A stretch of 64,000 bases of DNA, from the NCBI RefSeq assembly GCF_002994745.2, contig NC_037091.1, forward strand, positions 58,017,612 through 58,081,611, given 5' to 3'. This DNA comes from Rosa chinensis (lineage: Eukaryota > Streptophyta > Magnoliopsida > Rosales > Rosaceae). Position numbers and translations under genes: made by a program. This document shows, piece after piece, positions 10,588 to 20,914 of this stretch (position 1 is its first letter; each line of letters opens with the position of its first letter). The notes beneath the pieces are model-generated. The model worked only from the letters and a program-made list of their open reading frames with translations. It made no database searches and was not told the origin of the DNA.

Positions 10588-12300
10588 TACTGATCGTTTT
10601 AGACTTTTTTTTTTTTTTTTGAATAGAAGTTGAAATCAATAGATCAACAGCCAGAAAAAATGGCTAAGTCTACAAAGCTTACATAAGAAAGCCAAAATAA
10701 AAGACTACTCTACCCAAGCTATAGCAAACTATTAGAGTCTCTGATGCGCTCGCAATTTTGCAAGCCTATACAAAAGTGATTAACCTCGTCTCCTACGGAA
10801 GAAATATTCAACTAATCTTTGCTTGCCAGGCACGCAATTGTGGTACAAACACTGATTAGAAACGTCATAGAAGACTTATAGAAGCTTCACCACCTTCGCA
10901 TAGACTGGAAGGAAATAAAGCAATTGTAACTAGTAAAGAACCAGCTCCTTCCCTTTCGGGTTGGAGCCTGTACCACCACCTGCCTTGTCTAGCTTTGGGA
11001 GAAGCTTTTTCTTTACTGCCCTATTCTCGTCCCCCTGCTTTACTTTCTTCTTTTCACCATAAGGTTGCTTGTTCCGACTACCTGCAGGTCTCCCCCTTTT
11101 CCTTTTTACCTGAATAGGTTGTTCCTCATTGTGCATCACCGGTACCAAACCCAGATGTTCTGGTTCCAGATTCAGGTTTCTTTTTCCAACAGCTAGGCTC
11201 AACTTAAGCTTCTTTGGAGAGATCATGATAGTATCCTCCTCCCGTTGTCTCCTCTGCCCTATAACACTTTCTGGGACAGCCATCATCTCAGGCAGCTCTC
11301 TGATATGAGCTGGACGCCGGGGCCGGTGTAGCAGCACTGCCGGATTGTGAAGCAATCGCTCCGACAGTTGGTTGGGAAGCACAGTACGGAAGACCACATC
11401 CGGACCTCCCATGCAATCCCTAGCCCGAGTTCCTGCACACACTGTACGTGCTAGATGATGCCGAACCAGAGGTCGAGTTTGGGTGCCCCATCTGCGACGC
11501 ACCCAGAACCGTGCGTTCTGCCTCATCATTCTCCTCCAATGGAGGTCCCGAGCAAGGTAGACCTACGTGAGTAACATAGCCACAAATCGAGCATCGACCA
11601 AAGAGTTTATCAAACTAAAACTTGCAGAGGAACTCGACCTCATCCTCTACCCAATACCAGCGTTGGAAGGACAGAGGTCGGTTGAAAGGGATCTCCACCC
11701 TGATTCGGAGCTTTCCAACCTTCTTGGCCTGTTTATCAATCTCCTTGAAATCACCAAGGGTAAACCCAATCATAGTCATCACCCTCTCCGAGCGGAACGT
11801 AGAAGGGATTCCTTGCAGTATAATCCAGTATGAGGATACGGTGAAAGGGACCGAGTCCATGGCCGCCACACCATCATAGTAAGCTAGGGCAATCGGAGCG
11901 TGATTATATCCCCATGGAGATCCCTTCCAGATCCGATCCCGGTCAGTAGCGTCCGACAAAGTGATGAGAACCCTCTGTCCCTCCGCTTCCTCCACCCTTA
12001 GTGATCCATTCACCCGCCATGCATTGCGGAACATCCCCATAAAAGAGCGAGTCTTGTACTCCCGAGCGGTCAATAGCTTCCCCAACATATACACATCTGC
12101 CTATCGCAGACCTTTTCCTTGCGTCGGTCGCAGATCGACCTGTTTCCTCCCCTCAGCAATTGCAAGAGAAGAAGCCAGTCGAGCAGCCATGGCATCAACA
12201 GAAGTCATTGTTGATGATTGCACAGAAACACCGCAAAAAAACCCTAACCCTAAGAGAGCAAATGAGGCGGCTCTGTTTTTGTACTGATCGTTTTAGACTT
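10588..12300 (-). mobile_element. retroposed DUF4283/zinc-knuckle element with 19-bp target duplication
   Basis: A perfect 19-bp direct repeat, TACTGATCGTTTTAGACTT, flanks the insertion at 10588-10606 and 12282-12300. Just inside the left copy is a run of 14 T, the poly(A) tail of a minus-strand transcript, so the body 10607-12281 (about 1.67 kb) was inserted by target-primed reverse transcription. Its 5' end (near 12281) carries a telobox-like TTAGGGTTAGGG. It contains a decayed DUF4283 ORF but no reverse transcriptase. It could be a non-autonomous LINE derivative or a retrocopy of a host DUF4283 gene. Confidence 0.88.
10930..12208 (-). pseudogene. DUF4283-zinc knuckle protein, broken
   Basis: Reading starts at an ATG at 12208. 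The DUF4283 region follows (SFMGMFRNAWRVNG, ITLSDATDRDRIWKGSPWG, HAPIALAYYDG), then a CCHC_4 knuckle C-x2-C-x4-H-x4-C (CSICGYVTHVGLPC, about 11593-11552), then a basic tail with an AT-hook-like KRKRGRPAGS in another frame. In-frame stops interrupt at 12103-12101 and about 11617-11615, a third stop follows the knuckle, and the tail needs a frameshift. This family is tied to LINE ORF1-like and domesticated nucleic-acid-binding proteins. Not expected to yield a full protein. Confidence 0.8.
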
Positions 12301-12466
12301 GTTATATGACTTGTATTCAATTATTACCATATGCAACAATAATCAGTTCAATACACACATATACAAGAATAATACACTTCTACCATCTTATTTGTCTAAT
12401 CTGATGAGCTCATTTTTCTCTAATTAATGTTTCCTTTAGTTAATGATATAAGGCATTGTTAATATC

Positions 12467-12687
12467 AAAGTATTAGGGCTAATCGAATCACAAGGTGTGG
12501 TCGAGTTGGCAAACTCGGCTTCAGCTTGGGCAAGCTTCCAAGTCGATCTGGTACCCCATGTCTTGGGTTCAACTCCAGCTGAAAGCATATGTGGCTAGGA
12601 AAGCTCATGCCCGAAGTGGATTAGTCTCCTTGGTTGTCAACTTTGGGGAAAACTACTCTAAACAAAAAAAAAGTATTAGGACTAATC
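12467..12687 (+). mobile_element. tRNA-derived SINE with target duplication
   Basis: An 18-bp near-perfect repeat (AAAGTATTAGGGCTAATC at 12467-12484, one mismatch at 12670-12687) flanks a 185-bp body ending in an A-rich tail. The body starts with a box A-like GGTCGAGTTGGC and has a box B-like GGTTCAACTCC about 45 bp later, typical of Pol III tRNA-derived SINEs. No full tRNA cloverleaf was recognised, so it is not listed as a tRNA gene. Confidence 0.8.
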
Positions 12688-13203
12688 TGGTAAATCTCTA
12701 GAGTTTTTAGTAATTTTTTTTCCCTAGTCTTCTAGTGCTAATACACTGCAATCTAATGTTAAGCTGATAACAACTTCATACCTTTAACACTTCAACATTA
12801 AGTCTGAGCGTTCATGTGGCATCAATAAGACGACAAATAAAAATATAAAATTTTCATTGAGACTGATAAAAACTCATCATTTAGTTTACAACAATCTAAA
12901 ACGTATTCAAGTGACTTATATGACCACGTACACCAAATAATTGGTACAAAGTTCAAGATTCTAGTATGTTCATGATTCTAGTATTTTCGACAATAGCCGA
13001 TATGCATAATGCATGATGTTATCTACTTTTTAGAGTGATGATGAAGATAACCAATGTGCAAAATTATTACAATATGGAAACAATAGGTTGCATGTGATCG
13101 ATGGTATTATAAAAATGACACCATAATACATGGGGAGTAAATTGTTTTATCTTGCAGTGTAAATATCCATAAAACATGAGGCGGATCATCTTTTACTGCC
13201 AAA

Positions 13204-13870
13204 TTATACTAAGGGAAAACATCACCAATGGTCACTGAGTTATGACTTATTCGACACTTAACTCACTATATTTTCAATAATATCACTTAACTTACTCAGT
13301 TTTACATCCGTTTTTCACTTAACTCACTGTCGTTAATTCTGTCGTTAAAAGCTATTAAAATTGAGGGTATATTTGTCTAAACACTAAAAAAATGCATTTC
13401 TAACTTTTTTTTAGAAATTATATTTAAGTTAAAAAAATCATTTTTTATTAGAAATCTCAGAAATTTAAAAAATTTAAAAAAGTCTAATAAATGTAAATTG
13501 AGGGTATATTTGTCTAAACACTAAAAAAATGCATTTCTAACTTTTTTTTTAAAAAAAAAGACAATTTTTTTTCAAATTATATTTAAGTTAAAAAAAATTA
13601 TTTTTTATTAGAAATTTCATAAATTAAAAAAAAATGAAAAAAAGTCTAATAAATGTAGTTTTTTTTTTTAAGATAAAAATGATTTTTAAGTGTTTTGACA
13701 AATATACCCTCAATTTTAACGGCTTCTAACGGTAAAATTAACGGCAGTGAGTTAAGTGAAAAACGGATGTAAAATTGAGTGAGTTAAGTGATATTGTTGA
13801 AAATACAATGAGCTAAGTGTCGAATAAGTCATAACTCAGTGACCATTGGTGATATTTCCCCTTATACTAA
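13204..13870. mobile_element. Mutator-like MITE, 649 bp, 9-bp target duplication
   Basis: TTATACTAA occurs at 13204-13212 and 13862-13870. The element 13213-13861 has long inverted arms of about 170 bp (start GGGAAAACATCACCAATGG, reverse complement at the right end) around an AT-rich core. The core carries its own direct duplication of GAGGGTATATTTGTCTAAAC (about 13362 and 13500). A 9-bp duplication plus long arms fits Mutator-like non-autonomous elements. Confidence 0.88.
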
Positions 13871-14353
13871 TTTAAAAAAAAAAAAATTGTATTGTATGTT
13901 TCTCCATAATTTTATCAAATGTTTTTTTATTTCTTATAATACCTTTAAACAAGATTACCAAAAGTACTTAACAAATGTATTGGTGTACATGGACAGATGG
14001 ACTCGTGTTTTGTAATATATAAAGGCTCAGATTCTACTCTTAAAATACTAATTGAAGTTCAGACTAATTGAAATTTTGAATCACCATGATGAAAAATTGA
14101 AAACTATGACAGTCCAACAAAACGTACGGTACGTATTACCAAACCACATGAAAGCAGAAATTTTTCGAAGAAGAAGAAGAAGAAGAAGATGGGATTCAAA
14201 CAGATAAAAACCTTTACAAAGATCCCAATCGATGGATTTGCAGCCCTATGTATATTATTCAAAAGTTTTCAAGAACCCAGAAACTCGACCACAAGAGTAT
14301 AACCTTCCAAATCAAGATTGGAGAAGGAAATTAAGGGAGTGAAAAGATTATAC

Positions 14354-14720
14354 CCGTCGTCGTTTCGCGGGTTTAACAGCAAGCTCAGTTCTTCTTAATT
14401 GGACGACCCAAACTGAAACAAAACACTTAAACAAGATCCCCAATCGCCGGATCAGCTCACCATAAAACCCCACAATTCTGATCCAGATCGAACTACTTCA
14501 AAACCCATAAGAACTAAATCGATCAAGTACACGAAGGTTTGGAAAATTCAGAGGAAGCAAGCTAGCATATACCAATTTCAGAACTGTAAGCATTTGACAG
14601 GAGAGAGATGAAACTTTGAGAAGAAATAATGCTCAGAGTCCTAGACACTGAGCTTCATCTAACCCTGTTCGCTTACCCTTTTAGGGCTTTCTCCGAGTTG
14701 CTTTTAAGCACTTTACAGGT
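14354..14720 (-). promoter_or_regulatory. candidate 5' leader exon and promoter of B-box copy B
   Basis: On the minus strand this GC-richer stretch ends at a donor ACGG|GTATAATC preceded by AAACCCGCGAAACGACG. The leader upstream of copy C ends in the same way (CCCGGGAAAAAATCACGG|GTACA at 39240). A TATA-like ATTTAAAT lies at about 14748. No long ORF is present. It is therefore read as the leader exon of copy B, now separated from its coding exons by an intron of about 4.2 kb filled with the DUF4283 retrocopy, the SINE and the MITE. This is inference from one paralogous match. Confidence 0.4.
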
Positions 14721-15349
14721 GCCGCACACCAATGCGTCAAGGAAACCATTTAAATAAGCGCAGACTGTCAGACGTGGCAACGTATACACCTTACACTACC
14801 CACCTAATAACAATACCATGAATTTCATCGAAAAACAAAAAATAAAAATACCATTAAAACACTCTTCAGTGGACCAACCTAGTGTAAAGCACGTCCAACC
14901 GATCCATTACGGCTTTCTAAATCAAGTGACGGTTCTTTTAGACTGATGACTTTATAAAAACTTTTTAATAAATAGTTGTGAGACTATGTTTTGATTATAG
15001 TTCGGTAAATTAATCGTTACGTATTTATGTCTCTACGAATAGATTACTTCGATATGAAGATATGAAGATATTTTTTTCTAAATTATTAATTGTTAAGATA
15101 CTGAACTAAATCAAATTAATTGACGAACTAAATCTGTCTAACCTGAACTTTTCATGTTCATAAATGATAAATCATGATTGTGAATGTCTTAACAATTTTT
15201 GATTCTGTTGAAAATTTATATAAATGATCTACTCATGAAGATCTAAACATATATTTAACTGTTGATTTGCTTAAATATGAACGAAAAATGAGTCTCACAA
15301 CTGTTAATTAGAAAGTTCTCATATTACATGTCCTGATTAGAAATCCACC

Positions 15350-15486
15350 TAATATATTAGTGGTTCTAGTTGGACCTCCAAATTTAATATTTGGACCTCA
15401 ATTTTTTTTTTTCCAATTGTTATTAGATTTTGTCAACTCGTATAAAAAGACAAATAAGGATAGACAGAGGAAAAGAAAAGAAAAAT
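15350..15486. mobile_element. 5' fragment of a Mutator-like element related to 59244-60158
   Basis: GTGGTTCTAGTTGGACCTCC and the following AT-rich block, including ATTTGGACCTC and AGATTTTGTCAACTC, match the reverse complement of the right end of the element at 59244-60158. It stops at the target duplication of the Copia element that begins at 15492, so the Copia inserted into or next to this older repeat. Confidence 0.6.
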
Positions 15487-15491
15487 GCAAC

Positions 15492-15728
15492 TGTTCAAGT
15501 AAATCCAGAATATGTGTCTGGCCCAAACTCTAGGTTACTTGACCTAGTTGTAATATGGTTTAACTAATTCTATTCTCGGAGATATTCATAGATATCCGAT
15601 TAATTGTACGATTATCTTTCCTTGTACAACTCTGATTCTATGTCTTGTAATCCTCTATATAAAGAGTCCCCTATTATCAATGAAAGCATGACTCAATTTT
15701 CTCCTAATTTCAGTTTTCCTTAAATACA
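15492..15728 (+). repeat. 5' LTR of the old Copia element
   Basis: 237 bp, begins TGTTCAAGTAAATCC and ends TTAAATACA; contains TATA-like CTCTATATAAAGAG near 15653-15666. The primer-binding region TTATCAGCACGAC follows directly and is shared with the young element. Confidence 0.9.
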
Positions 15729-16722
15729 TTATCAGCACGACGTCCTAATCCTGAAACAAATAGCCATACCTTGATTCAAGAAGCTAAAACCTTAAATCCG
15801 AATACAAAACCTTGAACCATTTTCTACCTTCGCCACACAACTTGAAGCCCTCGATCCCAGGAATCCAGAACCGGCGGCAGAACCACCAGAACTGTCGGAA
15901 ACCTACCGAACCAGCCACCGGAAGCTCCATACAACCCGCAGCAAATATTCCACCAGTTCACCATCTTCCGGACCTCCAATTTCTACCAAATTTTGCTAGC
16001 AGAAGCCCCTTGATCCAAAGATTCAGGAACAGAAAGAAAAGGAACAAAAACCGATCTAGAAGATTCTGAACCGGCAACCAAAAGTTCCTGCAAAAAACCG
16101 GCAGAAAAGAGAAAAAAAAGAAAAGAAAAGATGGAGGCAGCCCAAGCCGCAGCCCACTGACCACTGCCACGTCAGCAGCACATGCCACATCATCACTGGA
16201 CCCCACTACCACGTCAACATCAGACCCCATTGCCACGTCAGCCGTCAACGCCGGTCAGTAGTCAACCTGGTCAGCAGTCAACAGCCAGTCAACGACCGCA
16301 GGTTTTAGGGGACTTTTTCGGGCTAAATTTTCCGGCGGCCTATTTCAAGGTATTTTTTACTAAAAGTTTATGTTTTTAAATTCAATTTCTCTTCTTTTTC
16401 GGGGATTTGCAAACTCTCTTCTTCTACCCCCCTTTCTTCATCATAGGAGAGACCTAATTAAGCCGAACTGTGGTGGTTTGTGCTCACTCCAAGCTTGGAG
16501 TTTGTTGAGATCTCCAAACTTAGAGTTTGTAGAGAATTTATGATCGACCACTTACGTCATTGTTTCGATCTAATCCAATACCTCTTGGAATTAAATTTCT
16601 TGGAAGCGATTACGCTAAAAAATTTCTAATTTCTTGGGAGCGATTACGCTCAGAAATTTTGTGTGTTTTCGTGGTAGCTTTTCCCACTCCGAAACTAACC
16701 CTTTTTCTTGTTCTCTTTCAGG

Positions 16723-17781
16723 ATGAGTAACCTGAACAAATTGGACTTTGCTCCATTGAGAACAACTGGCTCTGGATATCACAGGTGGGTTCATGATGTC
16801 CGTCAGCATCTCAAGGCTGATGGAATCCTAGATATGATTCTCGAGCCCAGCCAGGATGTGCTAACTGTTGAGCAAGCTCAAGCTTTGGAAGCAAATAGAG
16901 CAACCTTAGAGGCAAATAAGGCGAAAGTCGTCATCCTAATGACTCGTCATATAGATGATTCGCTCCAGTACGAGTGTATGAATGAAGAAGACCCTAGAAG
17001 GCTATGGGTCTCACTTGAAGAAAGATTTGGCAACATCCGTGACTCCCTGCTTCCTGACCTAGAAGTGAGATGGCATAGCCTCCGCTTCTGTGATTTCAAG
17101 TCAGTTCTTGACTACAACTCGGAAGCACTTCGCATTAAATCCTTGATGGAATTCTGTGGTAAAGAGATCACAAATGCAATGTTGATTGAGAAGACTCTCT
17201 CTACCTTCTCCATCTCTGCATTGATGGTTGCTAAGAACTATCGAATAGATGTTACTGCAGGACGGATCACAAGGTTTCATGAGCTCATTAGAGCTATGAA
17301 TGTCATTGAAAAGCATGACAACATCCTTGTGAAGAACTATAATTCGAGATCCGTGGAAACAGAGCATATTCCGAAATCGAATTATAGTTGCGCCCCTAAG
17401 AGAGGGCGCTAAGAGCGAAACCCTAATCTTAGGGATACTTCTGGATGTTCTAGTCCATATAATCGCTCTACTTGGAAAGGTAACCGCCAAAATAGGCTAA
17501 CATGGAACCGAAGAGGTCAACGTGGAAAGAGATAGGGAGGCAAAGCCTCTGACCATGTTGGTGGCGCCACCAACACTAAGAGCCATCTAAATGATGCTTT
17601 CAAAGCGCCTTAATCAATGGAGTCTGAGCAAAAATATGTATGTTCTCGATGTGGAGTATCCGGTCATTGGGCACACATTTGTAAAGCTTGTGAAGAAATT
17701 GTCACCGCCTACAAAGCATATTGTGAAGCAAGAGAAGCTCACTATGTGGAACAAGAAGATCAAGAAGATGATCTAGAGTGA
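16723..17781 (+). pseudogene. gag of the old Copia element, nonsense-broken
   Basis: Starts MSNLNKLDFAPLRTTGSG, parallel to the intact gag at 30546. The reading frame is open to a stop at 17412 within the basic region; further stops follow near 17535 and 17612. A CCHC knuckle CSRCGVSGHWAHIC is still readable at about 17642-17683, and the frame ends at 17781. The start codon directly follows a splice-acceptor-like CTCTTTCAGG, and a donor-like CAAG|GTATTT lies in the leader at 16349/16350. Confidence 0.85.
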
Positions 17782-18533
17782 AGGGTTGAAGACTACAAAT
17801 CTGGCTGATATCAATAGATCGACAATTCTGTCTAAGTCTTTATTTTTCCAAGAGATGTAATAGGCAATTGCCATATACTTTGTAGTAAATGCCATTGGTT
17901 TTGTTTTTCTTCACATAGGCTCATCCAAAATGAGTATGATGTCTAGGAAGGTTTTGAGATAAGTGGTACTTAAGCGAGCTTTGCTCCACCGACATCTCTC
18001 TACTCACCTGGTCATATTTATTTTAGAGTTACTAAAAGAAGTCAAACGACTACCTTTGTTTTGCATTAGCTAGCATTTGGATTAGTTTCTCCTAATGCTT
18101 AAGAGACAATGATGTACTCTGTTGGCTTATGAATAAAATTTCAAGTTCTTTTCATTATGACTCCATTTTGATTCTGAGCATATTACTTTGTGACTACGAT
18201 GGCTGGGCCATCAGTATTAATTCAAGGACATGGAATAGCCTAAGTTCCCCTTGCCAAATGGCACCTTGATTATTGTCACAGAAACTCTCTACGCTTCTAA
18301 GGCAAATCGCACATATGAATAGCCAACGGATTCCATGCGAAAACGCATGTAGAGAACGGAAATAAGTTCCTTTGCCATACCACTAATGATTGTGAGCAAA
18401 GGCGCATCTTAGAGAAGTTTATGTCTCTCTAATGAACTCTATGTCACTATTCGAGTTATTAAATCCAATAAAGTTATGAGAGAAGATCTCTTGGATTTAG
18501 ACACATATTGGCTTTGTCACGACAGGATAGATC
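17782..18533 (+). pseudogene. gag-pol spacer and protease remnant of the old Copia element
   Basis: A non-coding spacer of about 350-400 bp corresponds to the spacer between gag and pol in the young element (shared GATGTCTAGG..GGTTT block). From about 18190 the sequence aligns with the young pol just after its protease active site (GTGACTACGATGGCTGG), so the DSA catalytic motif is deleted here. Several stops break the frame before the hAT insertion. Confidence 0.6.
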
Positions 18534-19635
18534 ATCCTAGTTAGGGCTGGGCGCTGGTCGGGTCGGGCCCAAAAATCACTAAGACTGAGACCGAAACCGA
18601 GACCGAGACCAAAACTATCGGTTAGGGTCGGTTCGGGCTTTTTTCGAAGTGAAAACCGACAGAGACCGAACCTGTTCGGGCCGGTTCAGTCTTTCGGGCC
18701 AGTTCAACAAACTTCGGCTATTTTCCCTGTTTTCCAAACTGCACTTCTGTGACTTCTAATCTGCAACTCAATCATAGCCTTTTCATCAAAATCAATCCAA
18801 CATGGGTAAAAAGATACATACTGTAATCACATCTAAGCACAAGAAATGTTCCATCTAATTCAAAAACGAAAACCCATATCTAAAATAGGCAAAAAGATGA
18901 GAGCTTTACTGACATGGACGACCCAAAGAGCGGTGGTGCCGGCCGCGACACCCCACAAGGCAGCGGCTTGGATATCCAAGGTGTTTACTAGAACAATTTG
19001 CAAGCGAAACTTGATAGTATTAGAACATCAGAGGTGAGAATCGTAGCAACTTACTTGGAATTACTGAATAACACAGACTAATTTTATCCCATAGATCAAT
19101 TTCATTCATTGATTTCAATCTAGATTACTCACCGAAGTACCGAACTGAGTTGTGCGGAGCGGCGACGGAGTCACGGCGCAAGCGACGGGAGAATCGAAAA
19201 GGCTAAATGGCGGAGGCGCACATCAGGAGCTTCTAATCCAATCACGGTGCATGTCGCTGGCGAAGGGGATTTCGGAGACGGACAGTGGAGCAGCAGCTGG
19301 TACTGAACGGAGAGACAGAGAGAGAAGGGTGAGACCGTGAGGGAGGAACTGAGAGAGTGAGAGGGAGATTTCTGGGCAGCTGGGGCTGTGAATCTGAGAT
19401 GGTATCGAGAGGGAGGGAGGCTGATATGTGGCAACAGATATAATATTAGGGTCGGTTCGGGCTTTCGGTCCCTAAAATATTGAAGCCCGAGACCGAACCG
19501 ATTATGTTAATTCTGGTCGGGCTCTAGACCAAACCGAAAATTTCAATATTAAAACCGAATCGAATCAGGCTTTTTTCCTCAGTTCGGGTCGGGTCCTCGG
19601 TCTTTCGGGCTCGGACGCCCAGCCCTAATCCTAGT
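18534..19635. mobile_element. non-autonomous hAT element, 1086 bp, 8-bp target duplication
   Basis: ATCCTAGT flanks the insertion at 18534-18541 and 19628-19635. Ends are TAGGGCTGGGCG and its imperfect complement CGCCCAGCCCTA, typical hAT termini. Subterminal regions are packed with repeats of GGTTCGGGCTTT / GAGACCGAAACC motifs, likely transposase binding sites. No transposase ORF is present. Confidence 0.88.
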
Positions 19636-20914
19636 CATGATATGATGGTCCGTTTACTAAAGAATTCACACGAATATCAATTCTCTCGAGCGAAAAGAAG
19701 CATGAATCAAAAGTTGATTCCTGGACTAAGTGTAACCGCCGCCGCTGCCTCTGGCGCCACCGCCATCCACCACCAGCCTAGGGCCATGACGCCATGGATG
19801 GCGTCCATCATGGTGATGGCGCCCTAGGTGATGCTGCAATCACCAACTTTGCTTCAAATAGTGTTTCAAACGCTCAGGCCTAACCAAAATCCTCATTGGT
19901 TGCTTCTAAAGCCTCTCGCTCGTTTTACAAAGCCCATTCCTTAGGAAAATTAGGACTGAGACAGTCCTATGCAAATGATATAAAAATAATCATTCTGTTC
20001 TTTCATAGAATCCATGGGGATTATGTGGACTAGTTTAACCAACTTGCAGACGTTTAAATATCTCATGATGATTGGTTGACACGCAAACACTCTGGTCGCG
20101 TGTTGTGCCTTTGTCCACTTGTAATGTTGCTATGCTACACTCCTAGCACATATCATATGACAACAGGCTCACTCCCCGGATCATCCTATTCAGTCAATTA
20201 GACTTGACAATGCTGGAGAGTTTACATCGAAGACTTTCGATAGTTATTGCATTGGGACGGATGTTGGACATCATATTCCCATGTACACACCCAAATGGTC
20301 TCGCGGAAACGACTACGATGGTAGTCCGGACATTGGTAATGCGCACCAATCACCTTATATCCGCTTGGGGTGATGCAATATCGCATGCAGCTATGCTAAT
20401 TCGTCTACAACCTACCCCCACTCAATATACCCCTGCGTTACAGCTAGTGACTAGATACAAGTATCGTACTTACGCACATTTGAGTGAGCCATTTATGTGC
20501 CAATTGAGCCGCCACAGCGCACTATGATGGGTCCTTACAGATGAATGGGCAACTGCTTTGGATTTGAGATTCCAACAATCGTCTGCCACTTAATGCCCTT
20601 ATTAGACGATCTCCTTACAGCTAGATTTGCGGGTTGTCACTTTGATGAGACAGTTTTCCCATCGTTAGGGGGAGATAAGAACACATATGTTCAGCAGGAA
20701 CAACAGAAATTGTCGTGGTCTGTCCCCACTATGTCTCATCTCGATCCCCGTTAAAGTGACGAGATCACACAAATATGCTGCAACATGCCTGCAAGGAAGG
20801 ACGTCCATACGAGAGGAAGTAGCGCCACCCTACACGGAGGTAGGCATGGTGCAAACGCCAAAGAAAGTGGCACTCTGGCGTTACAGGCCATGGCCCCAGC
20901 TAGGATGCATGGGA
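19636..20914 (+). pseudogene. integrase remnant of the old Copia element
   Basis: Readable pieces include the integrase core region around LDNAGEF (about 20195-20225) and the following block up to the SLGGDK region near 20660-20690; stops and indels separate them. At 19735-19830 there is a GC-rich insert with a palindromic CCTAGGGCC...GGCGCCCTAGG core at the same place where the young element carries a GC-rich linker. Confidence 0.8.

Noticed and set aside
11567..12287. Plus-strand ORFs across the DUF4283 copy
   Set aside because: They are antisense to the DUF4283 frame, which has recognisable family motifs on the minus strand.
12485..12570. tRNA gene suggested by box A and box B-like sequences
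   Set aside because: No full cloverleaf, A-rich tail and flanking target duplication show a SINE; the same holds for 42872-43000.
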